A DNA stretch of 64,000 nucleotides, taken from the NCBI RefSeq assembly GCF_000733755.1, contig NZ_JPOF01000002.1, forward strand, positions 124,001 to 188,000. The letters are read 5' to 3'. A program made the translations under genes and the position numbers. Position 1 is the first letter of the stretch; every line of letters starts with the position of its first letter. The notes under the pieces are model-generated. The model was not told the DNA's origin, made no database searches, and saw only the letters and a program-made list of their open reading frames with translations. This DNA comes from Lachnoclostridium phytofermentans (GTDB taxonomy: Bacteria > Bacillota > Clostridia > Lachnospirales > Lachnospiraceae). Shown piece after piece: positions 1 to 9,398 of the stretch.

Positions 1-1136
1 CAGCTTCCGATACACTCCATCTTATACATTTCAATAATCATGTTTTGAAACTCAGTGTCAAAACCACTAGAAGAACTTGCAAAAATAAAACTAATTGGTT
101 TTAAGAAAATCAATGTCGTAATCAATCCAATCACACCTATTATTAGATTAATTGCCAATACTCTCTTAAAAGTGTCTAATGCTCGTTTTACTTGGTTTGC
201 TCCAAGGTTTTGGCTAATGATTGCTGCTCCACTTTCCTGAAATCCATTCTGTGGTCCAGTTGTAACACCACCGATATTATTTGATATACCAAGTGCTCCA
301 ACCGCCAAAGGTCCATATTGCCCACTCATCGAATTTACAATTACTTTACCAAAGGAAAAGGCTGCCTTTTCTACCATAACCGGACCAGATAACGTAAGCA
401 TTGGGCCGATGACGGATTTTTTTAAACTAATACTTTTTAAGGAGAAGCCAAAAGCATTTCCCTTCTTATTTAGATTCACAAATGCAGCAATCAACATAAC
501 AGACTGAGCAACCACATTCGCAACTGCTATCATCTGAATATCACCATTTAACACATACACAAATAATGCTGTCAAAGAAAGCTTCACTACAATTATCATC
601 AGATTTAATTTTAAAATTCGTTTGGTATTTCCTCTTGCACGTTCAACTGCTATGTATACGTTATTAATATAGGTAATCACCATTGCGAATAATTCTATTG
701 AAAAATACCTACTCCCAATTCCAATTAATTCTTTTGGAGTGTTCGCAAATCGTAAAATCGTCCCTGAAAATGGTATCATTGTTAGAACTACAAGTCCCAG
801 TATACCACATAAACCTAAGAGACTGTTTACCCTTTTCTTCACCATCTCAAAGTCACCAGCACCATACGCCTTACTAATTTCAAGGCTGCCACCGATAGCG
901 AGTCCTCCACCCACTGCAGATAGTAAACTGTTAATCTGAGACAGATATGCTACTGCTGAAACAGACTCTGCACTAATATGAGAGGCCATCATTGTATCTA
1001 GTAATCGAAAAACCAAACTTAATGTTTGATATAGCGCTAGTGGAAATCCTACAGAAAATACTACTTTCCACAGATTTCCATGCAATGCGAACTCACGAAA
1101 TCGTTCGTCCTTTTTTGACAACCCCACCTTAGCCAT
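1..1136 (-). CDS. MATE family multidrug/Na+ (H+) antiporter, 3' end cut by window edge
   Basis: Partial gene read on the minus strand from an ATG at 1136; an AAAGGAG ribosome-binding site lies at about 1144-1150. The first ~378 codons are in the window and the C-terminus lies beyond base 1. The protein is strongly hydrophobic with repeated long membrane segments. It has MATE-like features: an early FPLALYQTLSLVFRLLDTMM stretch, a second-half GPVMVEKAAFSFGK segment, and a loop with GPQNGFQESGAAIISQNLGA, which resembles the conserved MATE Q-N-G...Q-N-x-GA region. MATE proteins export drugs or metabolites in exchange for Na+ or H+ at the cytoplasmic membrane. It is divergent from the AraC regulator at 1450, which may control it; the substrate cannot be read from sequence. 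Confidence 0.85.
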   Translation of the reverse strand, partial: MAKVGLSKKDERFREFALHGNLWKVVFSVGFPLALYQTLSLVFRLLDTMMASHISAESVSAVAYLSQINSLLSAVGGGLAIGGSLEISKAYGAGDFEMVKKRVNSLLGLCGILGLVVLTMIPFSGTILRFANTPKELIGIGSRYFSIELFAMVITYINNVYIAVERARGNTKRILKLNLMIIVVKLSLTALFVYVLNGDIQMIAVANVVAQSVMLIAAFVNLNKKGNAFGFSLKSISLKKSVIGPMLTLSGPVMVEKAAFSFGKVIVNSMSGQYGPLAVGALGISNNIGGVTTGPQNGFQESGAAIISQNLGANQVKRALDTFKRVLAINLIIGVIGLITTLIFLKPISFIFASSSSGFDTEFQNMIIEMYKMECIGS

Positions 1137-1255
1137 TTTGAAACTCCTTTCGTCACCCATCCTACTCTCTCCAGATGTCATACTTCCCTAGGATAGTACA
1201 ATTTGTCTAAGGATACCTTGATTTTCTTTTCATTATTTATTAAAATACAGATATC

Positions 1256-1284
1256 TTGCCATTATAGTCAGATTCTAGTATAAT
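1256..1284 (+). promoter_or_regulatory. Probable sigma-A promoter of the AraC-type regulator
   Basis: TTGCCA (1256-1261), a 17-base spacer, and a perfect TATAAT (1279-1284) on the plus strand. This would give a 5' leader of about 155 bases before the araC-type start at 1450. The rest of the 1137-1449 gap holds the start signals of the MATE gene and no further gene. Confidence 0.65.
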
Positions 1285-1449
1285 AAAGGTATAAGATAAA
1301 AAAAATAGCTTCAAGCTTCCTCATACCAACCCTACTTCGACAACTATTTCTGAATTTAGAAAGTGTGAAGTAATAAAGGAAAGCTAGACTAATTGGGTTA
1401 ACAGCGAAGAACGATTCCATATTTAATTGATATAGAAAGGGAGTATGAA

Positions 1450-2283
1450 ATGGACTCTAATCAAGGATTAAAGATTACAAGAATCAAACGTGATCCATAT
1501 TTTAGCATGAAAGATGCTCATCTACATAATTTTTATGAAATGTACTATTTACTTTCTGGTACAAGACGTTTTTTTGTTAATGATACAATTTATAACGTCT
1601 CCAAGGGAGAACTCATATTAATAGAAGAAGGTGCTCTTCATAGAACTACATACATCTCAGGCGGTTCTCATGAACGAATTTGTATCACCTTTTCTGAAAC
1701 CTTTTTAGATCCCTTGTTTCAAGAGTTTGGAAAAGAGGCTGTATTAAAGAGCTTTTCTCAACCACATGTACGAATTCCTCAAAGCAGACGAGAATATTTT
1801 GAAGACTTAATCTCAAAAGCTCATCGTGAAATGATATACCAGGATACCTATTCCCTCTATCTGGCAAGTAGCCATGTGTATGAGCTGATTTTATTTATCT
1901 TAAGGCTGAACTCTATTACGAAGCAAGATAACATTACTCCGTATGATGCTTCCCCTGATGATCAAATCATGGAAAAGGCAGCAAAATATATATGTAGTAA
2001 TTATCAATCACCATTGACCTTAGAAGAAACTGCAACTTATTGCAATATGAGTGCTACTTATTTTTCGAAGAAGTTTAAGGCAGTGACAGGATTCGGATTT
2101 AAAGAATATCTCATTAATATTAGAATTCGAGAAGCCTCTAGGCTTTTGCTTCATACGAAATTACCGATTACAGAAATCGCATTATTGAGTGGATTTAATG
2201 ATAGTAATTATTTTGGTGATGTGTTTAAACGTATGAAGGGAATTTCACCTTGTAAATATCGGAAAAACAAAGAATTAGTCTAA
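1450..2283 (+). CDS. AraC/XylS family transcriptional regulator with N-terminal cupin sensor
   Basis: 277 residues, the only convincing plus-strand gene. Residues ~15-95 look like an AraC-type cupin (HLHNFYEMYYLLSGTRRFF, then GELILIEEGALHRT), which in this family binds a sugar or other small ligand. Residues ~175-277 form the double helix-turn-helix domain: first helix pair around LTLEETATYCNMSATYFSKK, second around ITEIALLSGFNDSNYFGDVF, ending in the typical MKGISPCKYRK. An AGAAAGGGAG ribosome-binding site precedes the ATG. Members usually activate a neighbouring transport or catabolic gene. The nearest candidate is the divergent MATE exporter, which is an inference from position only. Confidence 0.9.
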   Translation: MDSNQGLKITRIKRDPYFSMKDAHLHNFYEMYYLLSGTRRFFVNDTIYNVSKGELILIEEGALHRTTYISGGSHERICITFSETFLDPLFQEFGKEAVLKSFSQPHVRIPQSRREYFEDLISKAHREMIYQDTYSLYLASSHVYELILFILRLNSITKQDNITPYDASPDDQIMEKAAKYICSNYQSPLTLEETATYCNMSATYFSKKFKAVTGFGFKEYLINIRIREASRLLLHTKLPITEIALLSGFNDSNYFGDVFKRMKGISPCKYRKNKELV

Positions 2284-2342
2284 AAAAAGCCTATCTTAGC
2301 TCCACTTCTATTCGATAGAAACAAGCTAAGATAGACTTTTTT
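2282..2342. terminator. Bidirectional intrinsic terminator between converging araC-type gene and mrp operon
   Basis: An 11-bp perfect stem (CTATCTTAGCT at 2291-2301, AGCTAAGATAG at 2324-2334) is flanked by an A-run (2282-2288) and a T-run (2337-2342), so it has a U-tract in both directions. It lies between the stop of the AraC regulator and the stop of the last mrp-operon gene. Confidence 0.85.
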
Positions 2343-2347
2343 ATCTA

Positions 2348-4423
2348 CTACAATACCGCCAATAAATAAATTAGCGTCATCATAAGACCAATACTAAACA
2401 TTAACAAACCAAAGGAAACACTTCTTGTCACCAAGCGGCTTGTTCTGTTTACTTCCTTATGACTTAACGCAAAGAAATTAACAAACGAAGTCTTGATTGG
2501 TCGTTTCTTTAAGATGTAACGATTCAAGAATTTTACAATATCATCCATGATAGTACCAAGGAAGTACGTAAATCTGGTTCCAACCTCAATTGGTCGTTTT
2601 TTCCTCGAAGGACGAAGAATCGTGTTACTTACCACATAGATAATTCCGTCCAATAATTTATCGAATAATCTTAAGATAAACGCAAGCACGAACATCAGTA
2701 ACTGCATTATAATCGGACGATAAACCGAATCTTCTATATCCATCCAACTTGGCCAGCAGTTTACATAAACCTTCTTGCCTTTTTCGTTCTTTCTCATCAA
2801 GCATGTACGGATAAAGCCAAAGTAAATGATAATACCAATCGCAATCGATATCAGACCGCCAGATAGATTCCCTACAGAATAATAAGAAACTTGATGTGCT
2901 GGAGAATGTCCATGTACAAATTCCTGCATCGTATCAGCAATCCTATCCATCGTTACATTTGGAAGTATGCCTAAGACTGGAAGTAGCACTGCACTTCCTA
3001 CCAAAGCGAATGAAGTTGTCTTATTCATATAACTTCCAGAATGCATAGTCCTTAGTTCTTTTTCTTCATTCTCTTCAATAAATAAAGCAACAAATAGTTT
3101 TATCATATACGCTACGGTAAGTCCACCAGTAATTAAGAATATCCATTCAATGACATTGAAAAACATAACCTCTGAGGTTCCAACTACCATATCCTTATAT
3201 TCAACGATACTTTCATGTAGCAAAGTTTTACTAACATAACCGTTCCATAGAGGAATTCCTCCGATTCCTAATGCTCCCATTAAGAAAGCAAACAAAAACG
3301 CAGGTTTCCCCTTTCCAAAGCCTCTAATCTTATTTAAGTCAAGCTCATGCAAATTCATAAATACGACTCCAGCTGCAATAAAGAGAACTAGCTTAATTAG
3401 AGAGTGATTCACCATATGAAGCATCGTGCCTCGTACTGCAAGTGAATTATGTTCTCCAAGGAGTCCCATCATTCCAATCCCGACTAAGATAAAACCAATC
3501 TGGGACATAGAAGAACAAGCAAGGGTACGTTTTAAATTAACAGAAAATACCGCTAATACCGCTCCACCAAGCATCGTAATAACACCAAGTAATAGCACTA
3601 CCATTCCCCACGATTTATCATAGAGAAAGATTTGTCCACTTATCACCAAGATACCAAATACACCTGTTTTGGTAAGAATACCAGATAGTAACGCTGAGGC
3701 TGGTGCTGGTGCCACTGGATGTGCCTTTGGTAACCAAATATGAAGCGGAAACATACCTGCTTTTGCACCAAAACCAAATAACATGCAGCCGCCAGCAACA
3801 TAAAGTATTGATTTATCTTCTATCGTTTCGCATGCTTCTCTTAGTTTTGCCATCTCTAGAGTTCCAACAGCATGATTTAATAAGAATAGCCCCATTAACA
3901 TCACCATACCACCAATGATAGCTACTGCAAGGTAAGTTCCCGCTGCCTTTAGCGCTGCTTCATTTTCTTCTTGTGCTACCCATACATAAGAAGTAAGGGA
4001 CATCACCTCAAAGAAAATGAAAGTAGTAAATAAATCAGCAGATAAGAATACACCTACGGTTGCAGATAACGTAACTAGCCAAAAGAAATAGAATCGATTT
4101 CTATTGCGATAATGAGCAAAATACTGTTTTGCAAATAAAGTTGCCATCATCCACATGAATGCTGCTATTAATGTATAGACAGCACGGAATCCATCCAAAG
4201 AAAAGGATAATCCTCTTGCACAAAAATTCGGTTCAAAAAATGTATATTCCATTCCATTATAAACATTAATTCCAAGATAAAGCAATGTACCAAACTCAAC
4301 GATAGTGACAATTGCTACAAGGAAGTCACGGAATGTTTTGTTCTTACGTCCAATCAAATACCCTATCAATGCACCAAGTAATGGCCATATGACAGGGAAT
4401 AATAAGATGATATTTCCTTCCAT
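2348..4423 (-). CDS. Mrp/complex I-like proton-translocating antiporter subunit (fourth paralogue, long C-terminus)
   Basis: 691 residues, member of the NuoL/NuoM/MrpA/MrpD family of ion-translocating membrane subunits. Key polar residues are present: a Glu in FIFFEVMSLTSYVW (TM5), a Lys in FGFGAKAGMFPLHIWLPKAH (TM7), a Lys in GILTKTGVFG (TM8) and a Lys in GIPLWNGYVSKTLL (TM12). About 120 extra C-terminal residues with a basic stretch (RPSRKKRP) and two more membrane segments go beyond the ~490 residues of its three upstream paralogues. I chose ATG 4423 (AATGGAGATTAGT before it) over an ATG at 4471 that lacks a ribosome-binding site. It is the last gene of the operon, separated from the previous one by 114 bases holding two hairpins. 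It could be the counterpart of the MrpA N-terminal module or a complex I-like subunit with a lateral helix. Confidence 0.88.
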   Translation of the reverse strand: MEGNIILLFPVIWPLLGALIGYLIGRKNKTFRDFLVAIVTIVEFGTLLYLGINVYNGMEYTFFEPNFCARGLSFSLDGFRAVYTLIAAFMWMMATLFAKQYFAHYRNRNRFYFFWLVTLSATVGVFLSADLFTTFIFFEVMSLTSYVWVAQEENEAALKAAGTYLAVAIIGGMVMLMGLFLLNHAVGTLEMAKLREACETIEDKSILYVAGGCMLFGFGAKAGMFPLHIWLPKAHPVAPAPASALLSGILTKTGVFGILVISGQIFLYDKSWGMVVLLLGVITMLGGAVLAVFSVNLKRTLACSSMSQIGFILVGIGMMGLLGEHNSLAVRGTMLHMVNHSLIKLVLFIAAGVVFMNLHELDLNKIRGFGKGKPAFLFAFLMGALGIGGIPLWNGYVSKTLLHESIVEYKDMVVGTSEVMFFNVIEWIFLITGGLTVAYMIKLFVALFIEENEEKELRTMHSGSYMNKTTSFALVGSAVLLPVLGILPNVTMDRIADTMQEFVHGHSPAHQVSYYSVGNLSGGLISIAIGIIIYFGFIRTCLMRKNEKGKKVYVNCWPSWMDIEDSVYRPIIMQLLMFVLAFILRLFDKLLDGIIYVVSNTILRPSRKKRPIEVGTRFTYFLGTIMDDIVKFLNRYILKKRPIKTSFVNFFALSHKEVNRTSRLVTRSVSFGLLMFSIGLMMTLIYLLAVL

Positions 4424-4525
4424 ACTAATCTCCATTCTGTCGCTATAGTGTGAAAAATCCTGGTTATTCACACTTTATAACATGCTTCTTAGTAGGTGTG
4501 AAAGAACTTCGTCCTTTCACACTAA
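4424..4525 (-). repeat. Leader hairpin element before the last mrp subunit (GTGTGAA type)
   Basis: Two hairpins in the intercistronic gap: AGTGTGAA 4447-4454 with TTCACACT 4467-4474, and GTGTGAAAG 4496-4504 with CTTTCACAC 4514-4522. On the minus strand they are followed by GCGACAGAATGGAG, which contains the ribosome-binding site. The same end (GCGACAGAATAGAGG) is seen before murF, and similar ones before other genes of the window. Confidence 0.6.
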
Positions 4526-4537
4526 CTTCCTATTTCT

Positions 4538-6013
4538 TTAGAATAATCCTGACGCAATGTCAGTTAAATAATCCACTAACGGAATCGAGCAAAATCCGAA
4601 TACTACAATGGCGATACAAAATACAATTAGCGGTAATTTCATAAGCCAGTTTGGATCTTCTACATCTTTCACACTTTCCATATCAAAATCGTTGCCTGGG
4701 AAGAACGCCCTTATAATAACAGAAAATAGGTAAATCGCTGTCAATAACGCAGAGATAATTAAAACATAGATACCAGCAACTGCTAAGAAAGATCCTTCCG
4801 ATGCTGCTGCAGTTGCAAGATTATATTTACTAATAAAACCTGCAAGCGGTGGAACACCAATTAGTCCAAGTGCTGCTACAGAAAAACATCCCATTACTAC
4901 TGGCATCTTCTTACCGATACCACGAATTTCGTAGATGTATTCTCTTTTTGTTTTATATAAAATTGCACCACCACAGAAGAACAAGGTAATCTTGATTATC
5001 GCGTGAAATACCATATGAGTTAAGCCACCACGTAATCCCATTGGTGTCATTAAAGCAACACCAAAGATAATGTAAGAAAGATTACTTACTGTAGAATACG
5101 CCAAACGACGTTTCAGATGCTGTTCTTTTACTGCCCTTGAAGAACCATATAAAATAGTAACCAATGCAAAGATAAGAATAACATTTTGTGCCCACGTTCC
5201 ATGTAAAAAGTCAGTACCAAAGCTATAATACGTAATTCTCATAATTGCGAAGGCACCTGCCTTAACAACGGCTACCGCATGGAGTAATGCAGTTACAGGA
5301 GTCGGTGCAACGGAAGCAGTTGGTAACCATCCATGAAATGGGAAGATGGCTGCTTTCACACCAAATCCTAGGACCGCTAAAACATAAACAAAGCGAAGAA
5401 GCTGATCTTTATTTCCAATGGCTTCATAATTTAGTACACCACCATATACAAAATCCATTCCGTTTCCGTAAGCAAGAATAAAGATAAAGCCAATAAACGC
5501 AAAGGCTGCACCACCAATGGAATAAAAGATATACTTACGTCCTGCAAGAATTGACTTTTTATCCATAGAGTGCATTACTAATGGTAAGGTAATCAATGTA
5601 AGCATCTCATAAAACATGTATAACGTCATTAAATTCGACGCAAAGGCAATCCCCATGGTAATTCCATAAGTCATGGTGTAAAAGGTGAAAAATTTATTTT
5701 CCTGCTTCTCATGCTTCATATATTCAAAGGAATAGAGTGTAGCAATCGGCCATAGAGCTGCAATTAATCCAGCAAATACGCTACCAAGTCCATCTACATG
5801 AAAAGAAACTTCCAATCGTCCAGCCAGATTAATTGCCTGAAAGGTCCCTTCTGGGCGATTTAACAGGATATAAAATGTGACAAGTGAATTGATTAGTACT
5901 ACCGCCATAACATACCACTGTCTTGCAGTTCGTTTCTTAAAATGAAACAACGGAATCAGCGCCCCGAACAGTATCGGTAGTACGACCGGTAATATTATAT
6001 ATGTTAAGTTCAT
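4538..6013 (-). CDS. Mrp/complex I-like proton-translocating antiporter subunit (third paralogue)
   Basis: 491 residues, polytopic NuoM/MrpD-type subunit. It keeps the ion-path residues of the family: Glu in TLYMFYEMLTLITLPL, Lys in LGFGVKAAIFPFHGWLPTA, Lys in VAVVKAGAFAIMRI and Lys in GVPPLAGFISKYNLA. AAGGAG lies shortly before ATG 6013, and the gene starts 15 bases after the previous stop, so it is translated from the same mRNA. In Mrp complexes such subunits carry the H+ and Na+ paths across the cytoplasmic membrane. It is one of four tandem paralogues here, where a classical Mrp operon has two (MrpA and MrpD). Confidence 0.9.
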   Translation of the reverse strand: MNLTYIILPVVLPILFGALIPLFHFKKRTARQWYVMAVVLINSLVTFYILLNRPEGTFQAINLAGRLEVSFHVDGLGSVFAGLIAALWPIATLYSFEYMKHEKQENKFFTFYTMTYGITMGIAFASNLMTLYMFYEMLTLITLPLVMHSMDKKSILAGRKYIFYSIGGAAFAFIGFIFILAYGNGMDFVYGGVLNYEAIGNKDQLLRFVYVLAVLGFGVKAAIFPFHGWLPTASVAPTPVTALLHAVAVVKAGAFAIMRITYYSFGTDFLHGTWAQNVILIFALVTILYGSSRAVKEQHLKRRLAYSTVSNLSYIIFGVALMTPMGLRGGLTHMVFHAIIKITLFFCGGAILYKTKREYIYEIRGIGKKMPVVMGCFSVAALGLIGVPPLAGFISKYNLATAAASEGSFLAVAGIYVLIISALLTAIYLFSVIIRAFFPGNDFDMESVKDVEDPNWLMKLPLIVFCIAIVVFGFCSIPLVDYLTDIASGLF

Positions 6014-6028
6014 AACCGTCTCCTTATG

Positions 6029-7513
6029 TTAGCCAAATAGGGTGGATGATAACTTTGCTACGACAGAAAGAAGGTAATTTGGAAACATACCGAGTAATAC
6101 CGCAGCTAAAGCTAGAATCATCATTGGCACTGTCATCAATTTATTTGGCTCCATGTTCTTATGTGTACTGTAATCATAATCTGCGCCTGGGAAGAACGCT
6201 TTCATCGTGATGGTAATTAAGTAACCTGCTGTTAATAAAGCACTTACCAATAACACAATTGGACCTATATAAGAAATAGAACCAATCGGAGCATTTAAGC
6301 TTCCCTCTGCAAGATACCATTTACTTAAGAAGGCACTGGTTGGAGGAATACCAATTAACGTCACGGAAGCTAAGGTAAAACACCACATAGTGATTGGCTG
6401 CTGTTTTCCGATACCAATAAGTTCTGATACCTTTTTCTTGCCAGTCTTATATATAATTGCACCGGCAGTTAAGAATAATAAGTTCTTTACAATGGAGTGA
6501 AATACTACATGAAGTAAAGCACCGGAAAGAGCTGTTGCGTCTAATACTGCAACACCAAATAGGATATAAGAAACCTGACTGACGGATGAATAGGCAAGTC
6601 GTCTCTTTAACCCCTGTTCTTTATATGCCATCATAGATCCCATTAAAATCGTTAGTAACGTAATTCCAAGGAAAGCATATTGCACCCAGGTACCTCTGAT
6701 AAAGTCATCTCCAACGATATAGTAGATCAAACGAATGATTGCTAATACACCCATTTTAGTTACATTACCAGACATTAATGCGGATGCCGGCGCTGGTGCT
6801 ACAGGATGCGCTACTGGCAACCAGCCATGAAGTGGGAAACTACCAGCTTTACATCCAAAACCTATAATCATTAAGAACACAACAACAAGAAGTCCCGCTT
6901 CTTTCCCTTCCACTAAGCTTTGATTTAATACTCCACCCGGAGTGAACGTATAGCTTGTTACATAAGGGCTTAAATAGAAAATGCCAGCCAACGCTAAGAA
7001 AGCACCGCCCATGGAATAAAAGAGATATTTAAAGGTAGCTTTAATGGCCTCTTTCGTTAAAGTGTGAATAACAAAGCCAAAAGTACTTAATGTCATTAAC
7101 TCATAAAACAAATACATGGTAACTAAATTTCCAGAAAAACAGATACCAAGGAGTGCTGCAAGCGCTAAAAAAAAGAACAAATGATATCTTTCTTCATTTT
7201 TCTCATGCTTTAAATATTCCATTTGGTAAATAGCAGAAACTACCCACATTAAGGATGTTAGAATTGCAAAGAACATTCCCATACCATCCAAATAAAATCG
7301 AATCGGTATATCTTTCGTTAACCAGAATAATGTGATCCCTGCTTCTCCAACACTTGATAGATAGATTACTACACCTGCTGTTATCATACTAATCAGAATA
7401 ACAAAACCACCTCGAATGGAACGATTGATATTCTTGCCCTTTAGGGCATAGAGAAGTAGCCCCGAAACAACTGGCAGTAGAATCGGAATTAATAAACTAT
7501 AAGAATTATTCAT
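6029..7513 (-). CDS. Mrp/complex I-like proton-translocating antiporter subunit (second paralogue)
   Basis: 494 residues, NuoM/MrpD-type membrane subunit. Visible motifs: Glu in TMYLFYELMTLSTFGF, Lys in IGFGCKAGSFPLHGWLPVAH, the following HPVAPAPASALMSGNVTKMG with its Lys, and Lys in GIPPTSAFLSKWYLAEG. The PVAPAPASAL stretch is shared with the long fourth paralogue, so these two are probably the closest pair. GGGGGAGAATGTAAC precedes ATG 7513, 14 bases after the preceding stop. It presumably forms one cation-translocating module of the complex; ion specificity cannot be told from sequence. Confidence 0.9.
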   Translation of the reverse strand: MNNSYSLLIPILLPVVSGLLLYALKGKNINRSIRGGFVILISMITAGVVIYLSSVGEAGITLFWLTKDIPIRFYLDGMGMFFAILTSLMWVVSAIYQMEYLKHEKNEERYHLFFFLALAALLGICFSGNLVTMYLFYELMTLSTFGFVIHTLTKEAIKATFKYLFYSMGGAFLALAGIFYLSPYVTSYTFTPGGVLNQSLVEGKEAGLLVVVFLMIIGFGCKAGSFPLHGWLPVAHPVAPAPASALMSGNVTKMGVLAIIRLIYYIVGDDFIRGTWVQYAFLGITLLTILMGSMMAYKEQGLKRRLAYSSVSQVSYILFGVAVLDATALSGALLHVVFHSIVKNLLFLTAGAIIYKTGKKKVSELIGIGKQQPITMWCFTLASVTLIGIPPTSAFLSKWYLAEGSLNAPIGSISYIGPIVLLVSALLTAGYLITITMKAFFPGADYDYSTHKNMEPNKLMTVPMMILALAAVLLGMFPNYLLSVVAKLSSTLFG

Positions 7514-7527
7514 GTTACATTCTCCCC

Positions 7528-9021
7528 CTACGCAAACATCTTAAGTCCCACTTCGATTGCATCCATAATTGGATTTGAAAAGATACCTAATACGAAGTTG
7601 AGTACAATAAAAAACACCATTGCAACAGAAAAAGTTACCGCTGGCTTATAGCCAGGAACGATAAAGTGCTCATTTCTAGGTGTATAGATAGAAATTACCG
7701 CACGTATAAAATATACAGCATTTAATATCGTACTAATTGCTAAGATAACCATACCGATCGCCATCTTTGAAGTACTGGCATTCACTGCGGCTTCTGCAAA
7801 ATAAACCTTGGAAGTAAACCCTGCAAACAGAGGAATACCAACCATGGATAAGGCACCTACAGTAAAACCAATACCTGCAATTTTATTTCGATAACCAGAT
7901 CCTTTTAAATCCGTGAAATCCTTGCTGTTACCAGAGACTTCAGACAAACCACTCGCTGCAATAAAGAGCATGGACTTTGAAGCCGCATGAGATAAAATAT
8001 GAAATAATGCAGCCATCATTCCAGCCTTGGTTCCAAGTCCAATTCCCATGTAGATATAACCAATCTGAGCTACTGAGGAAAAAGCAATTAATCTACGAAT
8101 GTCGTGTTCCTTGATTGCACTCAGAGATCCCATTAACATACCAATCACTGCAAAGAAGAACAGTGCATTTGTTATCTTATGGTCAATCATTACATCCATC
8201 CCTATAACACGATAAAAAATCTTAATTAATAAGAAAATATATGCTTTCGAAACTAAACTGGATAAGATTGCACTCGATGATGGTGTGGAAAATCCATATG
8301 CATCTGGTAGCCAGGAATGGAACGGAAACAGTGCACTCTTTATTGCTAGACCAACACAAAGAAGTGCAATCACGACCGTAAGAGGAATCTCATACTGGCT
8401 TCCTGGAAGAATCTGTGCCACTGCCTCTTTAATGTTTGACATTAACAGATGCCCGGAAAGGTCATAAAGCATAGAAAGAGCCATTAAAATTAGACCAGAA
8501 CCAAGCAAACTCATAATCATATATTTCGCAGCCGCTACTAAGGAATGTCCGTTGTTACGAATCATAATCAGAGCACATGCAGCAATTGTATTAATTTCTA
8601 CAAACACATACGCAGTAAAAAGGTCATTTGTGTAGATGATAGCAAGAAGTGAGCTTAACATTAAATCAATCATAACAAAGTATAAATTTGTCTTTTCTTC
8701 CTCTACATCTTTAAATATACGTTTCATTCCACCACATAAGGATAACAACATGATAGCGCAAAAGAACACAGCCATTAAACTTTCTAAGACACCAATGCGA
8801 AGTTCATTTCCCCATGGAGCTGGAAAATGCCCCATCATAAACGTATAACTTTCTTTCGTCTTCCAGACATAAAAAAGTACCATGCTGTTTAATATTCCAA
8901 GAAGACTTACCAAACTAATACACAAACGTTTCGCATTTTTCCCTGACAAAACAGAAGAAACAACGCCTGAAGCAAGACATAAAATAATGCTAATGAAGGG
9001 AAAATTCTGTATGAGATGCAT
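7528..9021 (-). CDS. mrpD: Mrp antiporter subunit D (NuoN/MrpD-like)
   Basis: 497 residues, the first of the four large antiporter-like subunits. It follows the mrpC-like gene with a one-base TAATG overlap, the normal MrpD position. Motifs: Glu in AYVFVEINTIAACALIM, Lys in VGLAIKSALFPFHSWLPDAY, the FSTPSSSAILSSLVSKAY region with its Lys, and Lys in GIPLFAGFTSKVYFAEAA. The FHSWLPDAY and TPSSSAILSSLVSK forms are typical of true MrpD/NuoN proteins. Together with MrpC it should form the antiporter half that is structurally related to complex I. Confidence 0.9.
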   Translation of the reverse strand: MHLIQNFPFISIILCLASGVVSSVLSGKNAKRLCISLVSLLGILNSMVLFYVWKTKESYTFMMGHFPAPWGNELRIGVLESLMAVFFCAIMLLSLCGGMKRIFKDVEEEKTNLYFVMIDLMLSSLLAIIYTNDLFTAYVFVEINTIAACALIMIRNNGHSLVAAAKYMIMSLLGSGLILMALSMLYDLSGHLLMSNIKEAVAQILPGSQYEIPLTVVIALLCVGLAIKSALFPFHSWLPDAYGFSTPSSSAILSSLVSKAYIFLLIKIFYRVIGMDVMIDHKITNALFFFAVIGMLMGSLSAIKEHDIRRLIAFSSVAQIGYIYMGIGLGTKAGMMAALFHILSHAASKSMLFIAASGLSEVSGNSKDFTDLKGSGYRNKIAGIGFTVGALSMVGIPLFAGFTSKVYFAEAAVNASTSKMAIGMVILAISTILNAVYFIRAVISIYTPRNEHFIVPGYKPAVTFSVAMVFFIVLNFVLGIFSNPIMDAIEVGLKMFA

Positions 9022-9395
9022 TATAAATCCTCCTTCTTCGCTAGCATCGACATCTTATCAATATCTAACGTATGATATCTTCGGTATAGACGAATGGTTA
9101 GAGCTAACATTAATGCTGTAACGCTTACTGATACTACAATACCTGTTAGAACAAGTCCCGAAGGTACTGGGTTTATATAATACGCTTGCTCCTCAACCCC
9201 ATTCGTTAAAATAGGTGCCATTCCCCCTGTAATGTAACCCTTCACAGCTAAGAAAAGATAGATCGCGGTATCCATTATATTAAATCCTAAAATTTTCTTT
9301 ATCATATTACGATGCAATAACAATGTTGTAAATCCAATACCAAACAGGATTACCGCAACTGCTTCGTAAAAATTCGTTAGTAAATTACCACCCAT
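9021..9395 (-). CDS. mrpC: Mrp antiporter subunit C (NuoK-like)
   Basis: 124 residues with three predicted membrane helices, the size and layout of MrpC/NuoK. The segment KKILGFNIMDTAIYLFLAV after helix 1 and the loop before PVPSGLVLTGIVVSVSVTAL match the family: MrpC has an ...L.LTAIVI... third helix. It starts 3 bases after the mrpB-like stop, with a GGGAGG site inside the end of that gene, and its stop overlaps the mrpD start. It is expected to sit beside MrpD in the cytoplasmic membrane. Confidence 0.9.
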   Translation of the reverse strand: MGGNLLTNFYEAVAVILFGIGFTTLLLHRNMIKKILGFNIMDTAIYLFLAVKGYITGGMAPILTNGVEEQAYYINPVPSGLVLTGIVVSVSVTALMLALTIRLYRRYHTLDIDKMSMLAKKEDL

Positions 9396-9398
9396 TGA